A stretch of 64,000 nt of DNA from the NCBI RefSeq assembly GCF_016801865.2, contig NC_068938.1, forward strand, positions 128,710,323 to 128,774,322. Direction: 5' to 3'. The notes under the pieces were generated by a model. It was not told the DNA's origin. It saw nothing but the letters and a program-made list of their open reading frames with translations, and ran no database searches. Both the position numbers and the translations under genes were made by a program. Below are positions 32,200 through 44,275 of the stretch, piece by piece. Positions within the stretch are counted from its first letter, which is position 1, and every line of letters starts with the position of its first letter. The stretch comes from Culex pipiens pallens. Its lineage: Eukaryota; Arthropoda; Insecta; Diptera; Culicidae.

Positions 32200-34240
32200 A
32201 TCGACTTTTTATAACGTCCATCCGATGTAGCCATTTTTCTTATTATTCATTCATACAAGCTCCATACGAAATTTAGGAAAGTTTACAGAAAAATGCTTTG
32301 AACTTTTTGTTAAATAATCCTTCAAAAATTGACTAGTAAGTTCTAGTTTATGATAAAGAATATCAAGAAAAAAATGTTTCACTATAAAAACATAAATTTA
32401 AAATTTTCTTTTTCAATCGAATGGAATAAATTAATTTTGACTTAATTTTCCCCTTTATATTAGAGAACTCGTTTTTGGAAACTTTTCTCTACAACCTGGT
32501 GCTATGTTTAGCATTGTTCCATGGTCCATTTTCCATGCTGCAAGTTCATGACACATTGTACAAAGAAGTGATTTTTATTCCGTATATCTTGGTTCTTCTA
32601 GCTTTGATGTTAAGGTAATTTCAGAAAAAAGCTTGAAATCTGCTAAATTTTGAATCAAAAGTTTTAATGCAAGGTCAAATTGGTTATGATATTTGATGAA
32701 TATGTACGTACAATGAATCCATCGATTTTCAGCAACTTTTCTGAAAAAATATTCTTCAAAATGAAAAAAAAAAAACTATCAAAAAAGTCTCTAATGGTGC
32801 CAAACATCAGATTTCAGTACATAGGTTAAATTTATCATGCGTCTCCATTATGATCCTTTTGAATGCCTAACGTATAATAACTCATAAACATTAAAATTCT
32901 TTTGAAAAGGATCAAGTTCCTGTAGTTGTATATTAGTAAAATTCTTCCTCATCCTTATTCCTCAACCAAGAAGTTTTACTGGAAAAGACATTTCAAAATC
33001 ATAAAACTCAAGTTTGGAACATAAACAAATTAAAATGCAAATCTCTCCACAAATGGTACTTTTCGCGGCTCGTTCCATCCCGGCAAATCTGGCAGTTGGT
33101 CTTTCCCACCACTTGAAAACATTTTCGCCATTGCAATTGGCCACTTGGCCTCCTCTAGTGCCACAGTATAATTTCGCGTTAATTGGATTTATGCCTGCCG
33201 AGAATAAGGGCATTACCTCCTCTCGCCGTGGTGATGCCTGCTAACAAGATTATCCTCACCACCCCCTAACAGTTGGACCCATTGCGAGCCCTCAAGCTGG
33301 GGGAGGGCACGGAAAGAATGAACTTTTGAAAATATTGTTTTCAATGTAGTTTTATGCGTAAAAATTCAAATTCTACATTTTTGAAGAAATTATGAATTCA
33401 GTGATTTTCCTCTTTTCACGGTTGAAAATAGTCGCCCTCACTGTGAGCGCTCCTTAAAAAGATTTGTGCTACAGACTCACCTGCTGGAATGCGCCCCAAG
33501 CTGCTGTGCAGAGAAAACGATTGCCGCCGGGGAGTTTTTAATTTGCACGTGGGCGAGAGATGCTTATACACCATGGAGATTTTATGAAATGCCCCGGAAA
33601 ACATATTCCAGCGATAAGCATTTGAATGTCGCTCTTTCTTGGAGAAAGACGAATGTGTTGTTGACAGGACCTGGTGTGTGTGTGCACGTAACATTTTTGA
33701 ATTCATTCCTCGGAAGAGCGAGCAAATTTAAATTCAATAAGAATATGTAAAGACTTTCTTAATATAATTGGATTTGTGCAGACCTGGCTTCGAAATATTT
33801 CGATTGTACTGAAATTCACGAACTATCAGAAAATTTTATAGTAAGTGGCATGTCATGCAACTTTCAAAAAATTACTTCATATGAAGCATAGTTCTTAATC
33901 AGAAAAAATATGTAATTAAAATCATTGCTATTTGTATTTGAACAAACACCATGATAGAGCAGTGGCAACTCAGAAACAGATTTTCTTTAGTCGATTTTCC
34001 TTTTTCATATAACATCTTTTACGCCCAAAGATATCACGTTTTGTGACTTGTGTTTTAAAGCAAGATATGCTACCTGCTCTACCGATGAGGGCTCATCACT
34101 TTGCGAAACGGGATGTACGTTCGTAACATGTGACAGCACTTCTATCAATCAGAGTAACACTGACTGACACGGTTCATAGGGTTACTTGAAAAAAATTATG
34201 ATTCTCTCCTTATTCAAAAACTAGTGGTCACAGAATAAAT
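32200..34240. other. Gene-free stretch
   Basis: AT-rich apart from two GC-richer islands at about 33040-33300 and 33430-33700. No frame with recognisable protein character, no element ends and no tRNA-like boxes were seen. Confidence 0.35.
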
Positions 34241-34264
34241 TATAACGATTAGAATTGGGTCAAT

Positions 34265-34430
34265 GTTCAAAAGTGGAAGGGGTCGTACCACCCCCCGTCA
34301 CGAGAAATCGAAAAATGGAGCTCGGATTCGTGATCAGGGACAAAAGTTACCCATAAGGGCAAAGTTTCATGCAAATCGAAGAGGGGTTGGGGCAACTGCT
34401 GTGTGAGTTGGCGGAGAACTACTCCTTTAT
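34265..34430. repeat. Solo arm related to the 46309-47679 foldback
   Basis: GGAAGGGGTCGTACC, GATCAGGGACAAAAGTTACC and GCAAATCGAAGAGGGGT match the terminal 170 bp of the right arm of the foldback element, ending at the same GTGTGAGTTGG sequence. Confidence 0.6.
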
Positions 34431-34647
34431 CAATGCTAATATCTGCTACTACTTTTTTGTGTAAAAATAGAGCAGTTGTAGATATTTTATGTAGGTTTAG
34501 TTTATGTAGGCATCCTGCAATATTGGCCAGAAAAGTGGTTCGGTTTCGTTTTCGATAAATGAAATCTATAAATAAATAACCCTTATATTTCCATTTCGTT
34601 AATTAAAACATTCTAACATTTTATCCGGTATTTTTGTAAAAGTCTAA

Positions 34648-35025
34648 CCCTCTACTGCCCAATTTATTTTTCGATTTTTTTATTTTTCCCTTGTTCAGAA
34701 GGTTATTTTGAGCAACTTTTGTTCTACGAAAAACTTTACTTCTCTTGATTTATGTTTTTCTTGTTTCATTTTTTTGTATTTTAATTTGCATTTATCTTGT
34801 TTAGTTTATTTTTGTTTTTGGTAGTATTTGGCCTATTCTACCACCATCATTACATTTTGCCTATCTAATTTTTTCATGTTTTTACAGTCACTTTTTCAAT
34901 TTTTTACTTGTTTTTCACATTTTCTGCTATAAAATGGCACCATTATCATTTAAATTATAAAAAAAGGCGTAGAGGCATAGTCTGGGACATTAGAAAAATT
35001 ACTGCATACTTCTTTTTACTTAAAA
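34648..35025. mobile_element. Truncated piggyBac-like MITE
   Basis: CTAACCCTCTACTGCCCAAT followed by about 370 bp matches 20178-20793 inverted. The right end is lost where the hAT-like element at 35026 begins. Confidence 0.65.
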
Positions 35026-36763
35026 CAGGGGTGCCGTAATCTGGGGTGAATCGGGACTACAGTCTGAATAGGGACAGCAGTTTTTAGATCACTTAAAGCT
35101 TTTAAATTTGGAAATGGATGTACACATTTTGTTGGTCTGAGTCTGTTCTAACCGAAACCAACCAGAAAAATCACAATATTGTGCTCCAACATGGTTAAAA
35201 CTGCTGTCCCAATTCGCCCCATGTGTCCCGATTGACCCCAGTTTACGGTGCTCAAAGTTTTTGAATGACGGGCCAAATTTAAAGCTTACATGAGCTTGCG
35301 GGCCAACCGTAAAAAATGATTATTTAATAAAAAATAATTACGTTATTGCAATCTATAAGACTGAGAATACCTGAATGACTAAATATTTTTAAATAATTCT
35401 GTGTATATTTTTTACATTTTCGTCATTTTAATATAAGAGAACACAAAGTGACAGTTTTTCAAAAGTTTTGTTCAAAAAAGCTTCAACAAATCAACTGATT
35501 GATTCAAATTTAATAAAAAAACAAAAATACTAAAAAATTACAAAAAAATCCATGGGCTATTCATTGCAATTAGCATGCCTCAACAGACATTGAAATCAGG
35601 TTAGGCTGCTGCAAATATTTTTGAAAGAAGTTTATAAACCAGGGACAGGTTAAAGTCGTGAGGTTGTTGATCATGTTGTGGCTGAAGACGATCGTAGTTT
35701 CAAAAATATAATAAAAATAAAAAAAAGATATTTAGTTGAATGCACTTGTATTTTCCCTAAAATTTAAGTTATTATTTAAAAAAATAAAAGAGGGACCCAC
35801 AAAATTGAGGAATTTTATATTTAAGGTGAAGCCGTTGATCATTTTCGAAAAAAAATAATCATCACTATACAAAATTATATACTAAATTCAGTTTACCGAA
35901 TTTCAGCACCAAAAGGAATCAGCATGTGCCGGTTGTTGCCTTCTTGAAGCCACTGAAGGAATTTTTGATCTAAATCAATTGTGCTTCAAAATTTATATAA
36001 TTTTGTGGCACAGTCATTGACGTCCTAGTTGGCAATCATTGATTAATGACGATTTCCATAACTTAACAAGGAATGGGATAATCGTTACCAAAAGGAATCA
36101 GCATGTGTAGGGCACTATTCTAAACAACTTGTTGAAGGAATTTTGTCAAAATATTGAAAGCGACGCAAAATTTATATCTTTGGAGGAAAAATCATGGCAA
36201 TGATGGAAGTCTTCACGTAAAAGTGCCAAAAATATGTTAAACCTTTGCAAAAGGTTTTTTCCAACGATTATTCCTCCAATTTTATTAAAATTAGAATTAA
36301 ACGTGAATCAGATGCTAGTCAATTAAATAAATAAACCAAATGTCATAAGTTTGAATCCCAAAGTGAAAAGGTTCTAAGTTCATAAGAAAAAGTTAATTAG
36401 TATGGAAAACCTATGCTTTTGCTATTTTTACAGTTTTCTACTTTAGTAAAATTTAACGTTTTATAATAATTCATTTTCAGAAATGTTTTTATACGGAATT
36501 ACAATTTGTTATAACATTTAAACTTTCATTAAGATAGATTTTTCAACAAAATATTTGTGTTCTTTAGTAGGGATCAAAGCATGGATAAACCATTTTTTTA
36601 TATTAACAAAAAATATGTTGGTCACAAAAAAAAGTAAAATCTTTTTTTTAAGCATAAAAAAAGTATATTGCAGATGGTTCAAAGGGCCACTTTACATGAG
36701 CATTCAAAATGGGCCCGCTGGCCACAAAAAATCACCTCGCGGGCCATACTTTGGTCACCCCTG
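35026..36763. mobile_element. hAT-like non-autonomous element, 1.7 kb
   Basis: The termini CAGGGGTGCTCAAAGT (read across the nested insert) and, inverted, CAGGGGTGACCAAAGT, followed by GGGCC-rich subterminal sequence, are typical of hAT. Flanks ACTTAAAA and TCTTAAGA match at 6 of 8 positions, a decayed duplication. It has no transposase frame. It contains the 213-bp insertion at 35035-35247. Confidence 0.7.
35035..35247. mobile_element. 213-bp CGTAA...GGGG element nested in hAT-like element
   Basis: CGTAATCTGGGGTGAATCGG and the complement ending CCCCAGTTTACG are flanked by GTGC (35031-35034, 35248-35251). Removing it restores the host terminus CAGGGGTGCTCAAAG. Same terminal family as 13738-14613. 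A partial relative lies at about 9685-9830. Confidence 0.75.
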
Positions 36764-37320
36764 TCTTAAGATGACTTAGCTGAAAAAATCTCGTTCTTAG
36801 AACAAATCCTGTCATTTTGGCAGCTGTCTATAGTGGAGGTTCATTTTTGGCAAAAAATGACATCTCGAAAAATCATTTTTTTTATTTTTATTTTTTTGAA
36901 TTGCTGTAAAAGTGCCTAAATTTTTGAAAATCTCTACATGTCAAAACAATTCCCTCGAACAAGAACTTGTTTTTACCATACCGTTATATTTGAGCATCAT
37001 TTTAGTTTCATTTGACCCAATGTCACCCCCTCTAAGGGGTGAGATTGGGTCAATTTTCAAACGATTGGCATTTAAGGTAGAGTTCATCAAATTCTACCAA
37101 ATTTTGGGAAAATGTTATTAAACCATCTAAGAACAATTCTGCATTAAAATATTTTCGATGTTATTTAAATTGTAATTGTTACTAAGAAATGACGAGAAGT
37201 GTATAGTTTTTTGACCCATAGTCAACCCCACAGACGGTACTGGTGTATAATCCATTTTATAACATCTTTTTTATTGCAATGTACAACTCATTGCTTAAAA
37301 TTTCTTTTTCTTTTTTTAAT
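36764..37320. other. Repeat-derived AT-rich stretch
   Basis: It holds an inverted CCAATGTCACCCCC / GGGGTGAGATTGG motif at about 37018-37055 related to the hairpin at 11831-11946. No gene was seen. Confidence 0.4.
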
Positions 37321-37324
37321 TTTA

Positions 37325-37571
37325 CTGCCGCTCTAATCGAGTCCGTCCCATATGTAAAAACAGCAAGCCGAGAAAAACGCATGTCAAATTTGTCCCGCTC
37401 ATAAGGCTACATATTAGAATTTTACGATAAAGTGGATTTTCTTCGGTTTTCTAGAACAAAGTTTTAAATTTTATTGGATTCTCTGATAGTTTACATGATT
37501 TCGAACCAAACTGCATCATTACCTCAAAATTGACGAAATTACATATGGGACGGACTAGCTTCGAGCGGCAG
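37325..37571. mobile_element. MITE with CTGCCGCTC termini, 247 bp
   Basis: CTGCCGCTC and GAGCGGCAG close the element, with further inverted AGTCCGTCCCATATGT. TTTA flanks both sides (37321-37324, 37572-37575). It directly abuts the next MITE. Confidence 0.7.
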
Positions 37572-37575
37572 TTTA

Positions 37576-37862
37576 GGCCGTTGCAAATATTTTTGAAAGT
37601 TTATGTCACCCCCCACCCCCTCCCCCTTCAATACTGGCTTGAAAAATCAGTTTTTCAAAAAACTTGAACATTTCAGTGCATTTTCCTGTGTTGATAATCT
37701 TTTTTGACGTTTAGCGTTGATTCAACAAGTAAGTAATTTAAAAAAAGGGACATAAACTTTGAAAAAAGGGCATCGGCCATGTTTTTATTTGTTCAACCCC
37801 TTCCCAGTTTGATTGAGACCTGAGAGAATGAACATTAACTTCCAAAAATATTTGCATCGGCC
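37576..37862. mobile_element. Harbinger-like MITE (GGCCGTTGCA family), second copy
   Basis: GGCCGTTGCAAATATTTTTG and, inverted, GGCCGATGCAAATATTTTTG form the ends, flanked by TA-containing sequence (TTA left, TAA right). Shares C-rich subterminal tract with 3160-3632. Confidence 0.7.
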
Positions 37863-38499
37863 TAAGTATGCATTTATTTTTGTTAATTACATTCTGGTAC
37901 GGTGGAATATACTGCTACAAGCTACAAGATAATTTGTTGATTTAAGATAAAAAATTACATTAAATTAAAATTTTATTTATTGTCAAAAAAAAAAAGATGC
38001 TGCAATGTAAGACAAATAAAAACATTGCAGCATACTAAACAACGATGCACTATGGGGTATTTCCATATAAGCGAGCGGCCAAAAATATTTTTTTGCTTTT
38101 TTGTGACTTTTTTGTATTGTTTGTACTCATTATAATGAAAACAAATGAATTTTGATATTTTTCCAAAAAAAAAAGTTTAATTTTCGATTTTTCCATATAT
38201 TTGAGGCCACATGCATTAAAGTGGTGAATTTTAATATTCTTGCTCTGTCTATTTGATGCACGGAATGGCGGTTTATGCTATGTTAAAGTTTCTGATTTAC
38301 GTTCAATCTCCCTCCCCTTCTTCTTGAGTTAAAATCCACCTCTCTTTGAAGACCCCACCCCCTTCCCCCTCCAATTAAAATTTGGTTTTTGCGATGTTTA
38401 AGAATTTTAGACGGTTTATTTTATGGAACATTGTATGGATTCTTGTCCACGTTTTTTGTTGATCCACTTGCAAAATTCACGTTTTCCACGATAAATTCT

Positions 38500-38754
38500 T
38501 CAAATCAAAATCACTATGTAACCGATTGTCGTTAGATTACTTAAAATATGAACTTCTTCTATGGGCTTTTGTATACCTCGTTTTGAAGCTACAGAACAAC
38601 ATGCGTAGTTTTTCCTCTGTGGTTTTTCCCTGAGTTGATCATGTGATGGTTCTGCAATGTTGTAATTCTTACAAATATACTCGAAAGCAGTTCTCACGTT
38701 TTCAGAATAGTGCTTCGTTATATCGTACAGGGACACTACGGTATTATTATCCAT
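38500..38754 (-). CDS. Small hypothetical protein or exon, 84 aa
   Basis: From an ATG at 38754 (AAAGT-ATG) the minus strand encodes MDNNTVVSLYDITKHYSENV and continues with protein-like composition (FEYICKNYNIAEPSHD, CSVASKRGIQKPIEEVHIL) to a TGA at 38500. TTTTACAG lies about 60 nt upstream, so this could be a terminal exon. No family was recognised, and it could also be a decayed transposon frame. It is the only frame between 31 and 58 kb that reads as protein. Confidence 0.3.
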   Translation of the reverse strand: MDNNTVVSLYDITKHYSENVRTAFEYICKNYNIAEPSHDQLREKPQRKNYACCSVASKRGIQKPIEEVHILSNLTTIGYIVILI

Positions 38755-38779
38755 ACTTTCAAAAGAACACAACAACGAA

Positions 38780-40610
38780 CTGATAAGAATATTCGACGAA
38801 TCGTTTCTGTAAAATACTTAGAATAGGAATTTCTCATTTTATACATAGCAGGTACGTCATTTCTGCCTCCGCAGGTAAATAATGTGATTTTAATCAAGCG
38901 TATACGCGAAATCATTAATTTTCTTGCATGAATCAAAATGTTCAAAATGGCATAACTCAAAAAGTGCACATAAGTGCACTTTGAAATTTGAAGACAAGTT
39001 AGGACATGGTTCAAATTTTATGCTGCAAAATTTTCAGATCGCACAAATGCACACAAAAAAAGTACTCCATTAACAAAGTTGAAAAAAACTAAATTTTGAA
39101 TAAAAATTCATCTTTTTTGATTTTTATTATTTTTTTAGCCTGTAAAAGTGTGTTTTGTAAAATGTTATTGAAAAGTTGAATCAATTACCTTTCTGAATGT
39201 ATATAATGATGCAGGAAAAAATACATAAACAGCTACACAGTACAACTATGAAAAATAATAATTTTTTTGTCAAAAAACATGTTTTTTCTTACCATTTTCG
39301 CCTTTGAAGGTCTACAATTCAGTGAATTTTGAACCTACAACTTTCAAACTCCGGATTTTTCTTAGTTAGAGTGTTTATTTTCGAAAAAAAAATACCAAAA
39401 AAATAATTAGAGTATGTCGGTTTTTCGATTTATGGCCGCCTGAAACCCCATAGTGCGATGTCCTGTTGAATGCCAACACAACGTGCAGTCCTGTGATGTC
39501 AAGTGAGCCAGACAAATTGCGGTCCTGCTGGTTTGCACTGGACTGTGCTGCCTGAGTTGATCCTGGATGGTGCCCATTGCCCATTGGGTAGACCACAGCA
39601 ATTTGGGATGGATTTCCCGCTGGGCCTGGCTCCATTCGTCGCTGTGCGTGTGTGTTGTTATGCCAGGAAGTCCAACGGTCCAGCGCGGTCAACGGATGTC
39701 ATTTTCACGCCCATTGTGTGCTGTGCCGTTGTGGTCGATCCTGGGGGTTTGGTTTGGTTCCGGGGGTAATTTGTTTCTCGGGCGGTCGGTCGATTCCGAA
39801 GAGACTCCCTTTTCTCTGTGTGATGATATGAAATATGCAGAAAATATGGCCATCAACGTTGTGATTTGATATCGTCAGGCTTGAATTTCCTCCCCCGGAA
39901 AACACTTCGGATGGTGCGAAAGTTTGAAGGTTATTTGAGCTGAAGTGCTATTTTTAACGCGTGTGGCACATTCCGGCAGGAGTTGACTTGCAACGGGAAA
40001 TTGGATTCGCTCACTTGCCTTGAGGTCATGACTTGGCTTTTAAATGAATAAATCCCTGATGTATTTTTCTGGATCAGCCTTAGTTGTTAAAAATGAATGA
40101 ATTAAAAATTAAAATTTGCTCTACATTTTCGCAAATTACCTTTTCTTTTTTTCTATTCAAGCTTTAATACAAATTTGCGAGCAGGTCAAACGAAAAAAAA
40201 GTGTATAAATATATGACAATCTTTATCTTGAGATAAAATTTTCTGATCGATTTGGTGTCTTCTGCAATGTCGTAGGTTATGATTAGGACTATAATGAAAA
40301 AAGAAAGTTAGACCGATGCCAATATTTTCAGTGGTTTTCTTCATTCATATGACAACATTGAACGGAGGACTATGGAAATTTAATTTTCATTTTTTTCTTC
40401 GTAGATCACTTCTCATTACACGGTTGTCCGAATTATTACTACGCAAAAGTTATTTGAAGAAAAGCTATTTCAGCAATTACATGTTGCGTAGTTTTAAAAT
40501 TGTGAATGGTTAAAAAATAAACCTATTTATTTAATTGAAATTGTCTTAACTTGAATCAAGACAATGTTTTGCAGTTATTATTCAATCGAATAATCTCAAT
40601 AAATTCCCCA
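38780..40610. other. Gene-free stretch with a GC-richer unique island
   Basis: 38780-39420 and 39960-40610 are AT-rich and featureless. 39430-39960 is GC-richer (GTGTGTTGTTATGCC, GGTCGATCCTGGGGGTTTGG) with overlapping short frames on both strands, none convincing. The island may be regulatory or an unrecognised untranslated exon. Confidence 0.3.
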
Positions 40611-40619
40611 TAAAGTTAA

Positions 40620-41155
40620 AACAGCTGTCAGCACTATTTTCTCTCAAGTGCTTCAAGGCCAAATCGCGGAAATTCAGAGCCCGCCTTCGCTTCTTCCACC
40701 GGCAATAGCAAGCAATAACTGTAACATTTCAGTGCGGCGGAAGCAATTGAATTGGAAATTGAATTCGTTGTGCAGATTTTATTTCCCGGTACCTGCACGG
40801 AGCTCATTCACAGCGTACCACGCGTCCCCATCGCTCTCTGTTTGTGTTGGCTGCTGCCGGCCGGATTCGCCAACGACGACCCCGGCAAAGTTGCAAAAAA
40901 TTTCATTCATTATTTTCGCGTTCCTCTCCCCAGTCCAGTTTGCTCAATGGCGTCGTCGTCGTCTTCTTGTAAGTTTGTGTTTAGGAGCTGCCGGTTGCGC
41001 GAAGAGGACCAGAGCGATAGTCACATTACCGGGTCATATGTTTGGGACCGCGCCGTCGTCGTTGTTGTGTGGAGCTTTCGGTTGATGACGACGACGGAGA
41101 CCGCTCGGGAAATTCCGGGAGCTTTGCGTCAGGGTGGCCGCACAAATAGAATTTA
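40620..41155. other. GC-richer unique island
   Basis: Non-repetitive sequence with two overlapping plus-strand frames of about 140 codons that lack recognisable protein features. A donor-like TCTTCTTG|TAAGTT occurs at about 40967. It may be promoter or leader DNA of a gene not otherwise visible. Confidence 0.3.
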
Positions 41156-41199
41156 ATGATTATATTTTTTCATTTCATGATTTAATTTTATATCGGAAG

Positions 41200-41380
41200 G
41201 CTGACTTATGATCAATTTCAAAATCAAAATTTCAAAAATCTCCAAAATTCGATTTCAATCCTGAGATATTCAATAAAAACCAAAAAACTCCGTGCATTGT
41301 TGTCACTCTTCATATAAAAGAAGTTTCAATCTTGTCGTGCTATATTGACACATCCTGAAAATTGTTGTAAGTGCGATCTT
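41200..41380. repeat. Dispersed repeat, copy 1
   Basis: ATTCGATTTCAATCCTGAGA, ATTGTTGTCACTCT and AAAGAAGTTTCAATC recur at about 51400-51520 in the same order. Termini were not defined. Confidence 0.55.
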
Positions 41381-41465
41381 CTCGCTTTTTAAATTATGTT
41401 AATCCGTTTTGACTGTCAAAAACCAGCCTTTTCTTCAAAGTAAAATATTGTTTCACTAACATTCA

Positions 41466-42955
41466 TTTTTTTTGTTTTTGTTTTTGTTTTTGTTTTTGTT
41501 TTTGTTTTTGTTTTTGTTTTTGTTTTTGTTTTTGTTTTTGTTTTTGTTTTTGTTTTTGTTTTTGTTTTTGTTTTTGTTTTTGTTTTTGTTTTTGTTTTTG
41601 TTTTTGTTTTTGTTTTTGTTTTTGTTTTTGTTTTTGTTTTTGTTTTTGTTTTTGTTTTTGTTTTTGTTTTTGTTTTTGTTTTTGTTTTTGTTTTTGTTTT
41701 TGTTTTTGTTTTTGTTTTTGTTTTTGTTTTTGTTTTTGTTTTTGTTTTTGTTTTTGTTTTGTTTTTGTTTTTGTTTTTGTTTTTGTTTTTGTTTTTGTTT
41801 TTGTTTTTGTTTTTGTTTTTGTTTTTGTTTTTGTTTTTGTTTTTGTTTTTGTTTTTGTTTTTGTTTTTGTTTTTGTTTTTGTTTTTGTTTTTGTTTTTGT
41901 TTTTGTTTTTGTTTTTGTTTTTGTTTTTGTTTTTGTTTTTGTTTTTGTTTTTGTTTTTGTTTTTGTTTTTGTTTTTGTTTTTGTTTTTGTTTTTGTTTTT
42001 GTTTTTGTTTTTGTTTTTGTTTTTGTTTTTGTTTTTGTTTTTGTTTTTGTTTTTGTTTTTGTTTTTGTTTTTGTTTTTGTTTTTGTTTTTGTTTTTGTTT
42101 TTGTTTTTGTTTTTGTTTTTGTTTTTGTTTTTGTTTTTGTTTTTGTTTTTGTTTTTGTTTTTGTTTTTGTTTTTGTTTTTGTTTTTGTTTTTGTTTTTGT
42201 TTTTGTTTTTGTTTTTGTTTTTGTTTTTGTTTTTGTTTTTGTTTTTGTTTTTGTTTTTGTTTTTGTTTTTGTTTTTGTTTTTGTTTTTGTTTTTGTTTTT
42301 GTTTTTGTTTTTGTTTTTGTTTTTGTTTTTGTTTTTGTTTTTGTTTTTGTTTTTGTTTTTGTTTTTGTTTTTGTTTTTGTTTTTGTTTTTGTTTTTGTTT
42401 TTGTTTTTGTTTTTGTTTTTGTTTTTGTTTTTGTTTTTGTTTTTGTTTTTGTTTTTGTTTTTGTTTTTGTTTTTGTTTTTGTTTTTGTTTTTGTTTTTGT
42501 TTTTGTTTTTGTTTTTGTTTTTGTTTTTGATTTTGTTTTTGTTTTTGTTTTTGTTTTTGTTTTTGTTTTTGTTTTTGTTTTTGTTTTTGTTTTTGTTTTT
42601 GTTTTTGTTTTTGTTTTTGTTTTTGTTTTTGTTTTTGTTTTTTGTTTTTGTTTTTGTTTTTGTTTTTGTTTTTGTTTTTGTTTTTGTTTTTGTTTTTGTT
42701 TTTGTTTTTGTTTTTGTTTTTGTTTTTGTTTTTGTTTTTGTTTTTGTTTTTGTTTTTGTTTTTGTTTTTGTTTTTGTTTTTGTTTTGTTTTTGTTTTTGT
42801 TTTTGTTTTTGTTTTTGTTTTTGTTTTTGTTTTTGTTTTTGTTTTTGTTTTTGTTTTTGTTTTTGTTTTTGTTTTTGTTTTTGTTTTTGTTTTTGTTTTT
42901 GTTTTTGTTTTTGTTTTTGTTTTTGTTTTTGTTTTTGTTTTTGTTTTTGTTTTTG
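41466..42955. repeat. (TTTTTG)n array, about 248 units
   Basis: An almost pure hexanucleotide array of about 1.49 kb. The few deviations are a 5-mer near 41757-41761, a T-to-A change near 42530, a 7-mer near 42642 and a 5-mer near 42785. The long Phe/Leu/Val/Cys or Lys/Thr/Gln frames across it are translation artefacts. Confidence 0.98.
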
Positions 42956-43329
42956 TCAATGAATTATCAATCGGCACTTCATGCTGACCCATAAACGCTT
43001 TGATGTTCGATTACACCGTGTTAAAAGCTATTTCATCTGAAATCAAGTAAAAAAATGCTGAATGGGAAGTGAGCAAGCAAGATTTTTTCAAAAAAAGATT
43101 TGCAAATTATGGTATTTTCAACGCAAATTAAATGTAAATGAAACTAAAACCTTTGCCAAAGATACAAGCATTTTTCCTCATTCGTTTTTGAAAGCAAATT
43201 TGATATTTATTTTCAGGTAACGTTTTGGGGGAATTTAAAGATATTTTCATCAAACGTTTTAATTTTGCTGATATGCTTCTACATACTTTTATCGCCTATT
43301 TTTGAAAATACTCCCCATAACGTTTGATC

Positions 43330-43930
43330 ATAGTTATTTGTGTTTGTAAAGTTGTTCAAATTTTCTTGAATCAGTCACCCTGTCCATGTTTTCGCTTCGT
43401 AATCCGATCACATCCCAGATCGGTTCCTCGGCGGTGGTTCCAAGCTCAACGTCGAGAAAGCTCCCACAGCTCGTTCCGTACGGTTCGCATGGTTCGTTCA
43501 GTACAGCGTGAGACGTCATCGGTGCTGGTTCACTTGCTCTCCCAAATCGGCTCGCTAGGAGTGTTTGAGAGTCCAATCGCTGCAGCCAGTCCAGAGTGCG
43601 ACCAAGGGGGGCGGTCACCGGGTGCGCGCGCTTTTCCTTCCTGTTATCTCTGTGCTTATCTACGCGTGTAATACTCTTTGCTGGGCGGTGGGGTGGTGGG
43701 AGGTGTAGGGGGAGTTGTGTACCAGTGTATTATAATTTTATTCCGGACCAACGACCAAGGGTTGGAAGTTGGGTCGAGGAGCTGGTCAAACTTGCCAAGG
43801 AGTTGGCACCGATTCCAGTGGAGTGTCGCCGTCGCCGAAAATTTTGTGCGTTGTTTGCCCAACAAATTCCCGTGGCCCGGAGCGGTTCTGTAAACATTAG
43901 AAATTATTAAACGGATTTTATTGAGGACTT
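43330..43930. other. GC-rich unique island with possible core promoter
   Basis: No convincing frame. TCAGTA with A at 43500 has GGTTC exactly at +28 to +32 (43527-43531), which fits an arthropod Inr plus DPE arrangement, next to an ACGTCA half-CRE. It might be the start of the synaptotagmin-like gene, whose leader has an unplaced upstream exon, but 14.5 kb separates them. Confidence 0.3.
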
Positions 43931-44229
43931 ATTTGAGCTCGTGGTTGAAGCACTTATTTATCTTTGGCTTTGTTCGGAATCGCGTCAAGTGTTTACTTAT
44001 CGGGAGGTGATTACATAAGAAGAAACGATCGGAACTCTGGAAAAAGGGAAAATTTTCCTTGCAGTCAACAGCTGTTACCCTTTCGCTTTGCAACCAGTTT
44101 CCGACCATTACATGGTGTAAACGAGGTGGAAGCACTACAAATCGATAGCAATTGGAAAGCTGTTCACGCGTGGAAGCCTATCAAGTGCTCCCCAAACCCA
44201 ATCTCATTCCAAGTAAAAAAAACGTAGGA

Positions 44230-44275
44230 TCCAGATTCGTTGTCAGTTAAGGATTTGCAGACTCTTCTTCACGGG
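44230..44275 (+). promoter_or_regulatory. Candidate start site and first-exon donor
   Basis: TTGTCAGTTAAGG is a perfect TCAGTY initiator (A at 44245), followed 30 nt later by CACGG|GTAAGT. It could be a short non-coding first exon joining the acceptor at 58056. Evidence is motif-only. Confidence 0.2.

Noticed and set aside
40648..41156. Two overlapping frames of 134-145 codons in the GC-rich island
   Set aside because: No domain, no codon periodicity that I could see and no supporting splice structure.
41463..42994. Long frames of Lys-Thr, Phe-Leu or Phe-Val-Cys repeats
   Set aside because: They are translations of a pure TTTTTG array.
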